From assembly GCA_950295325.1 (NCBI GenBank), contig OX485804.1, positions 69,850,033-69,914,032 on the forward strand: a DNA stretch of 64,000 bases, in the 5' to 3' direction. This DNA is from Polytrichum commune. Lineage: Eukaryota; Streptophyta; Polytrichopsida; Polytrichales; Polytrichaceae. Shown here in pieces: positions 38,501-53,500 of the stretch. The notes beneath the pieces are model-generated. The model searched no databases. It had not been told where the DNA came from and saw only the letters and a list, made by a program, of their open reading frames with translations. How positions within the stretch are numbered: the first letter of the stretch is position 1; the number at the start of each line of letters is the position of its first letter. Made by a program: the position numbers and the translations under genes.

Positions 38501-41500
38501 GGAGGCATGCAACAACATGAGGAGCATGAGTAGTGTGATGATGTCATGAGATGATTTCGATTTCCAAATCGAGGGAGCCAAAATGCTTATGGGACTAAAT
38601 TGATATCAAGATGGTGTTAGAAATGCTAATGGGCCTATGGTACCACAATGTAGTGGCGTCTATAAGATAAAGGCTAACATCAACTTGATGGTCCAATCAG
38701 AGGAAAGAATTTAAACTACCGAGTACTACATTATGAAATGACACTTAGCATTATTCAATTGTATGGTTGTGTTCCACTTTATATTTCGCCTCATACATGG
38801 GCCTCTTATCTTATCTTCATGCGAAGAAACTAAAATAATAGGAAGAAATTGATGCCGATATAAATAATGAATAATGTTGGTATGAATAGTATGAATATTG
38901 TGAGTAGTATCGATGTTTTCAATAAATAATGTTGTATGAATGGTATTGTCAATGAATTATGTTATTATGAATGGTATTATTAGTGAATAGTATTTCCAGT
39001 GGATACTACCTACATGAATAGTGCTTCATGTGAATAATGTCGGGATGAACAATGGTTCATGTGAGTAGGCTAGGAGTATAACTCCACCCAAATTTCCAAG
39101 TGTTAGCCTGAATGTACGAATATTACTCCTTTATTTGGGGGGGGGCACAAAATATAATGGACATATTCCAATGTCAACAAAATTGCCCACCTGATTGAAT
39201 AATGTTATGCAAAGGTGCATGGTGCATTCCACGATAGGATAATGCACTTCCTAATGATGTAATGCTCTATGTTGCCAAAGCCCAAAAATCCACTTTTGAG
39301 AGCCCTCTTGTTAACATAGCAAAATCTCATGAGTATTTAAAACGGGAAACATGATGCATACCTACCAACCATGTGAAGAAAAAACAAGAAGAAGGTAAGT
39401 AGGAAGGAAGGAAAGCATCAACATGAGGCGCATGAGCATTGCTATGATTGGTGAATTCCACAATGGCATAGTACGCTTCCTAACAATGAAATATCATGCC
39501 TTAGCAAAGCTAAAAAAAACATGTTTTTGAATGCCGTGTTGCTAACACAACAAACATGACATTATTCAACTACACGAGAGGTTCCAATAACCCCATAATA
39601 TGTCAGAAATTTCTTGAACAATTCCCATACGTTGCTCTAGGTGTGAAAGATTTGGGATGAAAATTTGAACCTTACTCGGTGATTTCACCGACAATTGTGT
39701 GTAGCTGATTAAAGGCAACCCTAGTAACCACATGGAGCATGTTTATGGGCTCTTGCCATCTGGCACGATGCTCACAATCCAATGTTCACGGAGTTGCTCA
39801 TGTGCAAGTTAATACCAAAACTTTTATTTAATGCTGCCTACTACCTGCTCAGCGATGGCCCACAGTGACACACATGTTAGTTACAATTGTATAATTTGGC
39901 TTTAGTGAATGGTTTGGGGTTGCATGTACTAGTCTCCCCTGCTACGTGGCCCTCACGAGCTCTGCCTTCACCATGGGCTGGGGCGAACCAACACGCACAC
40001 CGGTTCCTTGGAGGCAAGGGTTAAGGCATCCTTCACCATGAATTTGAGCACTAACGGTAACCGGATGCGGCTGGCCCCAGTTCCCCTGAACTTTGTCAAA
40101 CTTGCACTCGATTTCACATTCATTGCTTTGGCTAGGAGTCTATTCATTTTTTGGAAGTGGAACTCCCATCAATAACACTACTCAACACTCAGTTCTCGTT
40201 GACTGGGCCCTTGAAATATAACAGATGGATGCTTGGAAAGGTGAACATCCCAAGCATCCGAGTTGTTATATTCCGAGGGCCTTCTTAACGAGAAGTGAGT
40301 GGTGAGTAAAGTTATGAGCTGGGTGTGAATAATGGTGTGAAATCTTCCCCAGTGAATTCAAAACATAGAATGTGATGCTTAACCTGCCAATGTGGAAAGG
40401 AAAAGCACAAAGCAAGAAGCAAGAAGCAAGAAGCAAGAAGGTAGGTAGGAAGGTAGGTAGGAAGGTAGGAAGGGAGGCAGGGAGCGGCAGGAGGAGCAGG
40501 AGCATTGCAATCAGTCTGCTGCTGCTGCTGCTCTACTTGTGCTCCAGCAAGCAAGAGCTGTTGCTGCTGCTGCTGCTACTCCAGCCCAGCACTATCGCAC
40601 ATGCCCTAACTTAGCCTTCTCTCGCTCCCCTTTCTCCCCTTTCGCCATCTCTCTCCCGCTCCTCTTCTCTTCCCATTTGCCCAGCCTCTGGCCCCTGTGC
40701 ACTCCACATCAACATCGCCACTGGCGTGGCATGCAACTGCTAGGGTAAAGTCGCTCGCGCAAAGAGGCTCTTCATCTATGCTTGCTTCCTTTCGCATGTT
40801 TTCCAGAAAGCCGATGTGCAGGGTAACGTCTCGCTTGGTGGAGAGAACGAAGCGAAGCGAGATGGTACCCACATTGCGGAGGGCTTGTTTTGTGATGAGG
40901 TTTTTGCATGTGATGTGGTGTGGGGTGTGGCATGATAGATTGGTGGGTGGCGGTGGAGAATGTGGAGTTATGGGGTTATTTTAGTGAGTTAGATGTTAAA
41001 CTCTGTGTGCGCGCGTGGGTGTGTTGTGGTTTTCTGTGTTGGATGCAGAGCTGTTGACCGGGGTGCGTTCAGCGGCAGTGGTGAATGTGGGGTTGGATTG
41101 AGTTGAGGCAGGCGATCTCTCTTTACTGTGGATGTTCCATGTGAAGGCATTCGGAATTGAGTCGTAGGATTTTGGGCAGAGGTGGTGGGGGAATCTATCT
41201 TCCTGTGGTGGGTGGGCTATGAGGTTACATATTTGAAGAGCTTTTTGGTTTGCAGTGCCCTAATGGTTGTGAGGTGATTCAAGGCCTTAAGAGAGGCCAG
41301 GGAGCCCTGGTGGACTAGATCACTGCGTATTTCTTCAAGATCTGACACCTGAAGGCAAAGCAGACATGATGAATTCTGTGAAAGGCAACATGTCTGAGAA
41401 ATCGGAGAAGGAGAAGAAAGGTGGAGTTTCCGATGTGGGGGCCTGGGCAATGAATGTCATCAGCTCCGTGGGGATCATCATGGCCAACAAGCAGGTCATG

Positions 41501-44500
41501 TCCCAAAGGGGCTACGATTACAGATTTGGTGAGGTTCCGAGATCTCTCCGAGTGGGGTTGCGGATTGTGTTTTGCAGATTTGGGGTTCTGATGCCTGCAA
41601 AGGTTTGGCAACCTGATTTGTTTGTGTCCATGTATGTGTGGGTGACTAAATTCAGAGTTGGTGATTTTTGTGACCTGATTGATTGATGGTCGTCGTCTTT
41701 TTTGTCCGCAGCAACAACTTTGACAGCATTTCACTTCACCGTGACAGCAGCAGTTGGCTACATATCGTCTGCTCTGGGCTACTCTGTCTCCAAGCATGTC
41801 CCTTTCAAGGACTTGTTTCTGTTCTCCTTGGTTTCAAACACATCAATTGTGGCCATGAATCTGAGTCTCATGCTCAACTCGGTTGGGTTCTATCAGGTGA
41901 TCATTTTGAAGCACCACCTTCGACTATGGTGATTTGCATTTTATGGTGCAGATCACTGACAAATCTGCTAGTCGGGTTTGTGGATTTGCGAGTGACAGAA
42001 AATTCTGTAGGGTATGATCAAAAATCACATTTTGATCATGATGAGAGAGCAGAGAGTGTGTGTGACCTTTTTTTTTTTTTGGAACTTTTCCGTAACACTT
42101 TCGAGGAAATAGGTGCGGGGACATACATGATTGCTGGCTGACTGACGAACTAACTTTTTTGTTCGTCTGGCTGCAGATCGCAAAGTTGAGTATGATACCA
42201 AGTGTTTGTGTTTTGGAATGGCTTCTGCACAGCAAGACGTACACGAGAGAGGTGAAGATCTCTGTGTTTGTTGTCATGATTGGAGTAGGTGTTTGCACTG
42301 TGACGGACGTTAATGTGAACTTCAAAGGATTCATGGCAGCTGTGGTTGCAGTTGTGTCAACATCCCTTCAACAAATTGTAAGATCTCCTAAACCTTCTGG
42401 TGTTTGATGTGGTTCGAGACTTCTGATGATACTGGGAACTTGTGGTGTTGAAGCCATTTGTTTGGCATCACTGAAAACCTATTGTGACATGTATTTTGGT
42501 TGAATGATTGTAAGACACTTCCTTTGTTCTTCTAGTAGCTGTCTTGATTACTCATTGGTCCAGTTTTTAGTTGGGATTCCTTCAGTTGCCCAGCCAAGTT
42601 TTGGTGTGGTGTAGGACAATTTTGATGGCTAATGATAATTGGAGCTAATGAAAGAAATTGTGAATCTTTGGCTTTTTGCAGTACATTGGGGCACTTCAAA
42701 AGAAGCATAGTTGTGGTTCATTTGAGCTGCTGAGCAAGACGGCACCTATTCAGGCTGCACAACTACTTGTTCTAGGACCATACTTGGACTACGTCCTCAA
42801 CGGGCGCAATATCCTAAATTATACATACACCCCAGGAGCTGTTGTAAGTATTTGTCATTTTAAACAATGTCTTTACATTTTGGAGAATTCTTGTGTAAAC
42901 TAAGTTTCAAGTATGGTGAACTATAGCATTAATGCGCCAGGACTGAGAACGGACCTTCTCTCAGGACCAGCTTCTGCAGATTGTTCTCTGAAAGAGACTC
43001 AGTGTACCCCATTGTGTGTCTATTGTCTGATAGCAGAATTTAAGGGCCCCATAGTACAGGGCGCTCTAGACTAAGTAAGTGATTGTACATGTTGCTGATT
43101 CTTGTTTCTTTCTTGTGGTACTCTCTGCAGTTCTTCATCTTGCTTTCATGTGCACTTGCTGTGTTTTGCAACGTCAGCCAATATGTGTGTATTGGACGAT
43201 TTTCGGCTGTTACTTTCCAGGTCAGTTGGTCCTATCATGTATAGGGCATATATTTGTCAGATATCATAATGATCAAGACTATTCTTGTAGTGATTGTTTC
43301 ATGAAATATTTGTCTAGTGTTGGGAGTACACAACCTATGTTATCTGTTACACAAGAAAGTTAGCAGTCTATCTTGGTGTGGATTGGTTCATAGGTTTTGT
43401 GAGCGGATCTGGATAGTTGAATTTGTTCATTGATGAGTTTTCTGAAATCTTGCAAGTCACCAGAGGCATGTGTAGGCTAGAGATAAACACTTCCCGTTAT
43501 TTTAAAATGGTCTCTTTCTGAGTTTGTTGAAGGATGTTATGAGTAATTGGCATGTCATCCTCGAGGAACTCACCTGTCAGTTTTTTTGAGACGCAGGTGT
43601 TGGGACACATGAAGACAGTGTGTGTTCTGCTTTTGGGATGGATAATTTTTGACTCTGTGCTGACCTCGAAGAACATGATGGGCATGCTGATGGCGGTGAT
43701 TGGGATGATCACTTATAGCTGGGCGGTTGAGGTCGCAAAAGCACAAGCAGCCAAGATGGCCACCATCAAAGTGAAGGACCCTGCATACTCTGATGAAACC
43801 CTATTACTGAACAAGGATGATTTGGAATATGGGAAGTCAGACAAGGAATGATGAGGAAATCATTCCATATTGTCAAATAGTAGACAACATTTTAGAGGGC
43901 TGATCCGATTCAGATTTGAAGCCACCCTGTGTGCTCAAGATTACGTATACAATGGATTCTTATTGTCGGAGTAAAAATTGGTGTTCTGGGCAGCTCTTGG
44001 AGGCTGTTGCAGACGCCATTGTAATTCTTCATGCAGAATCTGGTAGACCCAATCTGATGATCAATAACGGCCTAAAGAGCTTAAATGCTCTATCTGGTTC
44101 CCTTTATAGCTAGGTGCATTCATTTATTGGTGAACCAGTTCACTGTAGGTTCTCAGCATTTCTTTGGGTTGCAGGGTTGCCATTGTGGCAATTAGATTGC
44201 CATTCACGTCTAGTGTGCATGCAGCCTCCATATAGGTAGCTTAGGTAGAGAGCTGCGAGGAGAAATGTGAACACAATCTGAGATATCTCACTTTATTAAT
44301 TTTACTGTCGAAAGTTGTGAGTACAACAACATTGGTTAACAAGTCTACGTTTGTTGATATACTACTGTGACTTTCCATTTTAGAAAAATAGAGTTATTTG
44401 TCAGATGGAGTGAATCTTTAAAAACTATAACAGGATATTCTGTTTACTTAATTATTTGTCAGATGGAGTGAATCTTTAAAAATTATAACAGGATATTCTG

Positions 44501-47500
44501 TTTACTTAATTAAAGCCCACAACGTGTGCTTCTTTATCCACGTTCTCATTAGTTTATAAATAACCTGGAAGGGGGCCTTTTTTTTGGGTCACTGGTAAAT
44601 AAATGGCCGACAATGATTATTGAGATAATTGTATGACATGTCTATGATGATTGCACAGAAATGGTCTACATCCTACAGAGGCTCTGCATTCTTGGTCTTA
44701 GTAATGTACTGTGCATACCATTATTTTAATCCGCTCTCGCCTTTAAATAGAACGAAAAAGTTGGGGCACTAGGAAATATCTTTTCGTATAGAGAATAGTA
44801 TAATTCATGTAACGGCAGAATATTTGAGGGTTGCAGTCTAGAATATAATGCAATATTTCAACCATCCATGTGTTGCAAATTTGTGAGACAAAGTTCTTGA
44901 AGTAGTCCATGTGGTTGTCTAAATTAGTCCTCCTCCCACATATACGGAGTTTTGGCTATTAGAGCTCCGGCTGAGCCCACAGCTGCAAAGGTGATGAAGA
45001 ATTTAATAACTGATATCAGCATTAGGGATGACATGTATTCCACATTCTAGTGGTCATATTAACTGGGAGGCCATATACTTCTGGATCGCGACCTCAAACA
45101 TCACATCTGAATACACCGTGAGCGACATCAGTCAAGAATTGGTGTCAAATAATAGCTCACTTCAAGACCCTGCTTTAGGGTTTCCCTTCAAAGTTTTGGG
45201 CGGAAAGATTAACCTGTCTAGCAATCTGATTACGTGCAATTCTGCCTTGAAGACCCTGCTCTAGGGTTTACACTTCAAAGTTTTGGGTGGAAAGATTAAC
45301 CTGTCTGGCAATCTGATAACGTGCAATGCTGCCTTCAACTTTCAGAGAGATTAAATATGAGAGGTTCAAAGGATTAAATACGACTTCCATTCCACATTCT
45401 AGTGATCATACCGACTGGTAGACCATATATTTCTGGCTCATGAATGCAAACATCACATTGCGAGCAACTTCAGTATCTAATTGATGTCAAATAGCATATC
45501 TCACTTACGAACAGATAGACCATGATAGAAGTTGAAGACTCTGCTTCAGGGATAGGTTTCGGGAAGAAAGAGGTCGCATTGATATCTGTCTACTGACATC
45601 ACGATAAGGAATGTGAAGTCGCTAGGACCTTCAAATCATGGAAACCTCCTTGCAAATGTCATCCAAGGTTGGTCTGGCCTTTGGATAAAGAAGCCGGCAT
45701 CGTTCCACAAGCGACTTCAGCTGGTGCCACTTCGGTTTCGGAGGAAAATGTTCAGGGCACTTCTGAACATCTGTTGGCTTCAGTGCCTGTAGGTTCATTT
45801 TGGAAGTTTTATCAAGCAATTCCAGTGCTGGGAAAATCTTCGGAGGGATCAGGAGAGCCTGGCAACATTTCTGGTGCTCGGTAGAAGCTAGAAGCCACCC
45901 CTTAATAATTATCAATCTTTCTATAGCGTAAGTATCACTCGATTCTGATGAGAACTCAACTAGGTGAGACAAACCAAACTCCACAATCTTCACCTCTATG
46001 ATACCATTAGATTGCTCCTGGGCAAGCAAATTTGTAGGTTTCAAGTCCCTATGCACGAGCCCCCGGGAATGCAAGTATGCCATACCCAATGCAATTTTGG
46101 AGATGGTGAGCTCTTCTTCATGAAGCTCAAAGGCATTTGCACCAAAGTTTCCCTTTTCCAGTCGAGAATCCATCGGCTTGCGCAGATTACGATCCATGTA
46201 CTCCACAATGATCCAGCAGTACCCATCGGATACCGATTTTTGTTAGCAACACAATTTTAACCAATCTTCAAACAATCGCTCGGTGGTGAAACATTCTACA
46301 TACATGTTGACACAAAATTTACTCATGGTCTTTGTCTATACTGCTCTCTTCATTCGTTGATAACTCCACACACACATACACATGATGATGCACGAACTAC
46401 TCATGCAGACACACTTTGTACAATATGCTTTATTTCTTGTGAGTAAATGACTTAGGCACTCATCTATATTTCAAATCTTGATCAACTTTCTTTCAACTAC
46501 ATGCACGCACACTCACAGGTATCTTGCAGATTGTATAACCATTAAGCTTGTTGCTCGTCTTATTATTCCTCTTCACTGCCAGTGATGTGAACGACGAAAC
46601 TTCTATTACTAATCAATCTAACTACTCTAACTAATCAACCGACAAATCTTGAACTAAGTAACCAATGTGAAACGCATTGACTCCAATACTCCTGCTCGTT
46701 GAGCATTGGATGATGTATCCACTCTCCCATTCAATGCTGAAGTGAACACATGCCAAGTTGATGGCCCAAGCGTTGGAAAGTTTCCTTGGGAAGTGCCTTA
46801 GTAGAGATATCAACCAATTGATCACGAGTGGAGACGAAGGAAGGGAGGATGAGATCGGTTGAAAATGCTTCGTGAATGACATGCTATTGGACATCAATAT
46901 GTTTAATTCTGCGATGTAATTCAGGGTTTTTGATAAGACGCAAAGCACTTTGGTTGTTGGTGAACAAATGGGTAGGAGAAGTGGGGGGTTTACGAAGGCT
47001 AGAGAGAAGCCGTCTATGTCAAATAACCTCCTTGATGGTAGAGGAGGCAACAAGATACTCAACCTTAGTGGTGTTGCTAGCAAAACTAGCTTGTTTGTGA
47101 GAAGCCCAAAGAACAGGACCGTGATTTACAAATAAAACAAATCCGGAGTGAGAGGAACGGTCATCCATGTCCACTGCAAAATCCGCATCGCTGTAGGCGG
47201 TAAGAGAAAGATAATGGTCATTTCCAGAGAAAGAGATGCCGAAGGAAAAACTCCTAGCAAGGTATTTGAGGATGCATTGAAGAGCATTATGGTGTGCATG
47301 AGAAGGGTTGGCACAAAAATTAGCTGCAACACTGATTGCATAAGAAATATTAGGACAAGTCCTAATGCAAGCAAACTGGAGGGATCCGACGATGGTTTGG
47401 TAGGGAAATGAAGGATTAGGAATGCAATCATCAGAGGAGAGAAAACTCAAAGAAGTATGGGGATCAACATGGACAGAGAGGGGAACGGAGTCTTGAAAAT

Positions 47501-50500
47501 CAAAATTTTGAACCAATTGGGTAATATAGTGGGTTTGATCCAAGAAAAGCTCTCGAGTGTCACGGTGATGGGTAATGCATAGGCCAATGTTTAGGGTTTA
47601 GGGTCCTCGGGTGTTGGAGGGTTTAGGGTTTAATGTTTGTTGACCCTTGGGTGTTGGAGAATGCTTTATCCATAGAGTCCAAGATGTGAACAATATTGCT
47701 GCCGCAGGTAAAGCAAACAAGCCCAAGAAATTCATTTTGCAAATTCCAACACAAAATGTATTTCATTTTCAACTGCATTATAAGAGCAAAAGTGGCATAA
47801 TCTAGTATCTCTAGAGATAAGATACTTGTCAATGTACTTGTCCATTGTCCAATTTCAATGGCAAGTCCATGGTTTGAGTTGTGGTGGGTAGCAATGATTT
47901 TGAGTTGTGATGGAGTCAATGGTTGCTTACAAACAATCCACATTCCTATTTAAGAAATCCTTGAGGTGGAAGTAGACTCATAAATGACCCACTTTGAACT
48001 ATTTATTGCATACATTTTGTTGGGACTATACATGTTAAGAGATTGTCTTTAACTCTTCATCAGCATCTAGATCTGCAGTCAAATCTAAGTTAGGTTCCAG
48101 GACACAAAATCCAGCTTATAAGGTAATGAGGCCTTAAAGAAACAATTTAAGAAACTTTTGCTGTTTCAGGCAGGTTAGATAGCTTGGAAAGCTTTCAAAA
48201 AAGCTGCAGGAAATCAATTAATTTAAAAAAAATAAAAAAAATAAAAAATCAAGACATTCATATGCAACCTGCAGAAATTCGCAAAGTCGGCTCAAGAAAA
48301 GAGACTTTGGCTCTCCACTAAGGGGGTCTATGGATGTTGGATTGCTATGTGAGAATCACCACAAATTAGCCTTATTGCTAGCAAGGATCTTCTATTAAGT
48401 GAAGGCGTTGTCCCTCTTCTGTGAATCACTTTGTACACCACCTTGTTGAGCGCATAGATCCCTGATTAACCATTGTGATTTACCAAAGATGGCACTCTTC
48501 TAAAAGTGTTTTTGCATTCTTCATACACAGTTATTATGAATGACTGAAGTGGCACTATTTAATGCTATATATCACATATGATTAATCGCTATTACCAATG
48601 ACTTATTCAATGCCACCGTTTCAGTTAGATGTTGACAGCTTATGGATTATAAATAGGCGTCACCAAAAGGAAGCTGTTACTTTGAGGCCTCAGTACCTTA
48701 GGACGCTCCACGACAAATACAGTGAGAACCTTGTCTGAGACGTCATTCACACACACACACACAACTCCCACATAGATATCACCAGACTTTGCATGAAAGG
48801 TTGCCATGTATTGCAAAGACCTCAGCACTGGAGACCTCAGTATGGAACATATCACAAACTACCATCCTTGGAGCTTGTAACACGAAGTACAAAAAGAAAT
48901 AAATTGTGCCAGTATGAAGATAAAATACTTACAACTCTTGGACACCTTACCATACAGGATCTGCAACACATTTAACGCTCAATATGGGAGAAACAATATG
49001 CATTCCTACTTTACACGCTGCTACAATTAGACAGACGAGCCATTGAACGTCAACCCAACTTTGAACAACCCCTAAATCTAATGACAGGTCTAAGTGGCCT
49101 TCATCAGAATAGGATGATACTAGACACTACAGGTGCTTTGACAACTACCTACTATGACAATTTTGAAGTCCTACTGTCAAGGGTGAAGACCAAGAGCCTT
49201 TAAAGCTAGAAATTGGTGAGAAATTAACGACCTAGAAAGCACTCCACACATTTGAATGCATTGGAGTCTGTGCACCTCCGCTGAATGGCCCTGTACTGCC
49301 AAATGGTCCAAAGGGATCAGCTTCATCATCAGAACCAAACCCCCGTCGGCGTTCAACATCAGTCTTCACACTGTTGAAGGAATCAAACCTTTGCATTGAC
49401 TTTCCACCATCACGGACCATGAAATTATGATCATCACTTGCCCCTGAGTCAGAAGAAAAACAGGAAGTGTTAAAAGGTGCAGTTTAAAAAAAAACCCAGT
49501 AATCTATACAAGCTCTGCATTTCTATGCACAATGTAATCAAGGAGGCATTTAAATAATTATTTATGAATAGTGAATCCGACGCTCTCAATTGAGTCTAGG
49601 TGTGAGACCTAAATTTCCACTATTGCCAAAAAATCGGAACTGCAACGTGATTTGTCAGAACAAAGCATTGTAGGCAATGCTATGTCAATTGCAGCTTTAA
49701 AATAAGGGAGCCATTTGCATATCACAAAAAACGCCTTAGTTGGTGCAGTGACTCATTGTGTTTGTGTTTATTTCATAGTCTGTAATATTGTGTTTATTTC
49801 ATCTTTCCATGAAAGAGATAATTCCTTCAGAAGTGTCACACTTGGTGAAGTAATCCCCAAAATTGCAAAAATATCAAATTTGAACATTTAGTAAATGCTC
49901 TTATGAAGGTCGGAGGAATGTATAAGTGAAGGGTGCAAGCTACCATTGTAGCAAACTTATTGGATGTCAACAAAATCCCATCAAGAATAATACGCTGTGA
50001 CCTTGCAAATTACACTTATTAGTTGCTCTTGAAATAGACTCAAAGGTTCAATTAGATTCATTTACTACATTAGGCAAGACTTGGAAGCAGAATGATACTA
50101 TTAGGGGAGCCAGTGTGATCAACCTGAGCCTCTTGCAGGCGCTGCAGGGCTACCTGGACCAAATGAATCAAATGCCAAGAAACTTCCACTTGAATATGGG
50201 TCATCCCTCTTTGAAGGGCCAGGGCTGCCTCCAAACAGAGATGGTGTAGTGTCAGACGCTGAGGCACCTCCAAACAATGACTTTGAACCCTTTGGAGAGC
50301 CAAATGCGTTCTTAGGAGAGCCAAACCCATACTTGGGTGACCCAAAAGCATTCTTAGGGGAACCAAATGCATTTGACCTTGGCGAGTCAAATGCTGTTCG
50401 AGGAGAACCAAAGGCATTCTTGTAGTCATCGTGGCCATTTCTGTCGAAACCCCATCCAGGACTGGAGCTCCCACCGAATCCTCTTGCCCCTGGGCTAGAT

Positions 50501-53500
50501 TCCCTTATAGATTTATCAAAACCTCCAGGACTTGATATCCTTATTGAACCATCAAAGAGTGCTCCCCTGGGACTTGAAACATGCAAAGTATCCATGTCAA
50601 GGGAGTCCACAATCGAGCCTTGCTCTTTTCCAAACCGGGTTTGTGAGCGTGAGCTTGACATGTCTATTGAAGTCTGCACAGTGAACAAAAATATTATCAG
50701 ATGCCAATTTGTTACCATAAGTGTAACTGCACCTAAACTTTAGTACATGTAGAAAAATTAAAGCAAAAAGTTGTTGCGCCAAATTGATGAAAGGTTCTGA
50801 GGATTGTTGAGAAGGAAACAGGAAGTCAAATTAATGCTACCTGTGTGCTAGGGGGGTTGCTGGCCTGTTGCCCCCATGAAGCTCTGAAACCAGAATCTGA
50901 ATCTTCCTCATAAGATGTCCAAGCTGCGTGGCTGTCACCAAAAGGGTCACTAGAATTGAAAGAGGTTCGTCCTTGGTTGAAGCTGTCATCAGGCAATATA
51001 TAGCGATTGTTAGGTCTCATGTTTAGGATATCCAACTTGAGAAAGTGAGATAAGCAAGTGAATATAGATCTCATGTTTATCATATCCAACTTGATATTGC
51101 CAGACAAATCACATGGATTGCACCATAATATTGACCAAGAACTGCATGGTAGCTTAGTTGAAAAGCTATCATAGAAAAATAGTTCTTAAACTGTCCATTG
51201 CAGAAGACAAAATTGTCAAATCATCAAGCAATGCCATGACAGGTTGCCAACTTCCTGAGCATTTGTAACAAGTTTGAGTATGTCACCCCTGAATCTTGTT
51301 ATCATATTAATAGGTAACATCTTCTGACATGAAACAGCACATTGAGACAGTATAAGCAAAATATGTACTTGTAAACTTGTAACTCTAGCAACAATAACAA
51401 ATAGTCTGAACCAGAAAGTTGCAACCTTTTAGAAGGTGAACCAAAGCTGGTGGCACCAATGATTGCATCTCTCCCAAAATCTTGAGAATCCATTGATGAG
51501 TACCTGCATAGACCTCAAACTCAGCGACAGCTCCTAATTCATGATTAGACTGCTTCAAAACCTCAAAAGACAAACATCAGCACTGAGGAAATAATCACCT
51601 TTGACTCTTGCTGGTATCGAAGGTGGGTTCAGTGTGTAGGGAGCCAGACGTTGAAGTATCATGATCAGGACTCTCCACACTATTTCTGGTAAAAGTGTCA
51701 CTGCCACCTGCAGACCGGAAGTCTGTGTGGGACTCCTTAGGAAGAGTGGAAGAGTACTCTTCATCTCCTGTTTCAAATGTATCAGAATGTAGGGTGGGTT
51801 CTGATGAAAAGTCAAAACCGTCATCAAAAAGGCTTTCACCATTACCCCAAGGTGCTGAGTAAGCAGACTTGGCAGTGGAAGAGTAGTCTTCAGTTAAATC
51901 ATCCATGATATCTTGGGCATTCATGAATCCTGTAGCACTCCACAGATTGATGGTTCAGAAACATACAACACAAAGACATTAGGAATTACTCGATCCTAGA
52001 GGTGACAGGAAGATACAGTCATCCAGGACAAGAAGAATATATAGAAACAAATAAATAGGTAAATTAAAAACGACCAACCTTCATCATCAAACTTGTCCCA
52101 GTCCTCGTCCCACTCGACAGAATTCTCTGGAATGCCTTGAAAACCTGTCAAAAACATGTCACAAAGCACTCCATAATTTGGATCTGTACCTCTAGGAATA
52201 TGGAATTCTTAAACAATGCTGTAATTATTGATTGAGCAGTAAGAATATAGAACCTGATAATGGGCATGAGGTGGATAGGAATGGTTGGAGGATATTTGCA
52301 TATTCTATATGTAACTAGTAGTGAGCAAATATGGAAGAAGCATACCAAAGGGAACCTCGATAGGAATTGCTGACTTTGGTTTGACCCCAAGAGCTCTGCC
52401 CCTTTCATTGAGGATTTTCTTCAATTTGTCTAAGTTCACTGATATCTGATCAGCAAGAGTCTGGAAGGCCAACAGACAAAAAGAAATTAGGAATGCTCCA
52501 TTACCTTTTACATTCATTCTACCAACATTTTGCTCCTTTCTACTTATAAACCCTAAAACTGTCTCTGGGGATAAGCCTTGGTATCGATTTGAAGAAGCAA
52601 CACACTACTGATTCAAATAGCCTCATTGTGTAAAGAGATGTTTTAGAGCACTCAAAAAACCACATACAGGAAACATGTAAATCAGAATCTTTCCCATATC
52701 TGTTGAAGTGTTTCCCTTCAAATTTATGCAAAAACTCTGACTGATGTCATTTCCACATGGACAAAGAGGTTTCAAGTTAAACTCTAGAATGCCAATAACA
52801 TGTTGCTCAAACTATGAGACTGTTATACCCAGGCTATTCTGATTAAATTTTTCAAATCAGTCCTTTCATAGGGTCCAGTAAGAACCTGGCCCCCTATATG
52901 TTTGTAGCTAATGATTCCCATCTTCATCCCACGAAACTAGATCAGGGTGAACAGTAGTGAAGGTTTTCTATTTACCTGAAGAAGGTCATTGCCATCTCCA
53001 TCCTTTTCCAGTTTTGCAATTGCATTGTATAGTTCCATCTTCTTCTCCTGTGGAATGGAAATAAAAAGGTCAGACAGATGTGCGCACATCCCCTCTGCAG
53101 CTACTAACCTCAGGTGTGATTGGAACCCAGATATTTAGACAAGTACATTGGGGTATCATCACATGGAAGAGTTATTATAACCCAGATGTACACTCCAGAG
53201 TGAAAGAAGCTTCCACATAACACACGGGCACAAACATATTACTGCAATGTCTTAAGCCTCATTTACCCACCTTGATATGCACAGTAATACACTATATGAT
53301 GCATAGATGCCACTCTGAGAACAGACATGAGAAAGGAGTTGAACTGCACACCTGAATATCTCGAAAAGCTGCTTCTTCAGCTTGCAGCCGTGAACTCACC
53401 TCGCCTGCTGCCTTGAAACGTTGGTCATACTTTCTGGACAGCGTGTCCATCTGAGAGACCAAGACAAAATCAGCTATCAAGCAGAAAGCCATCACGTGTC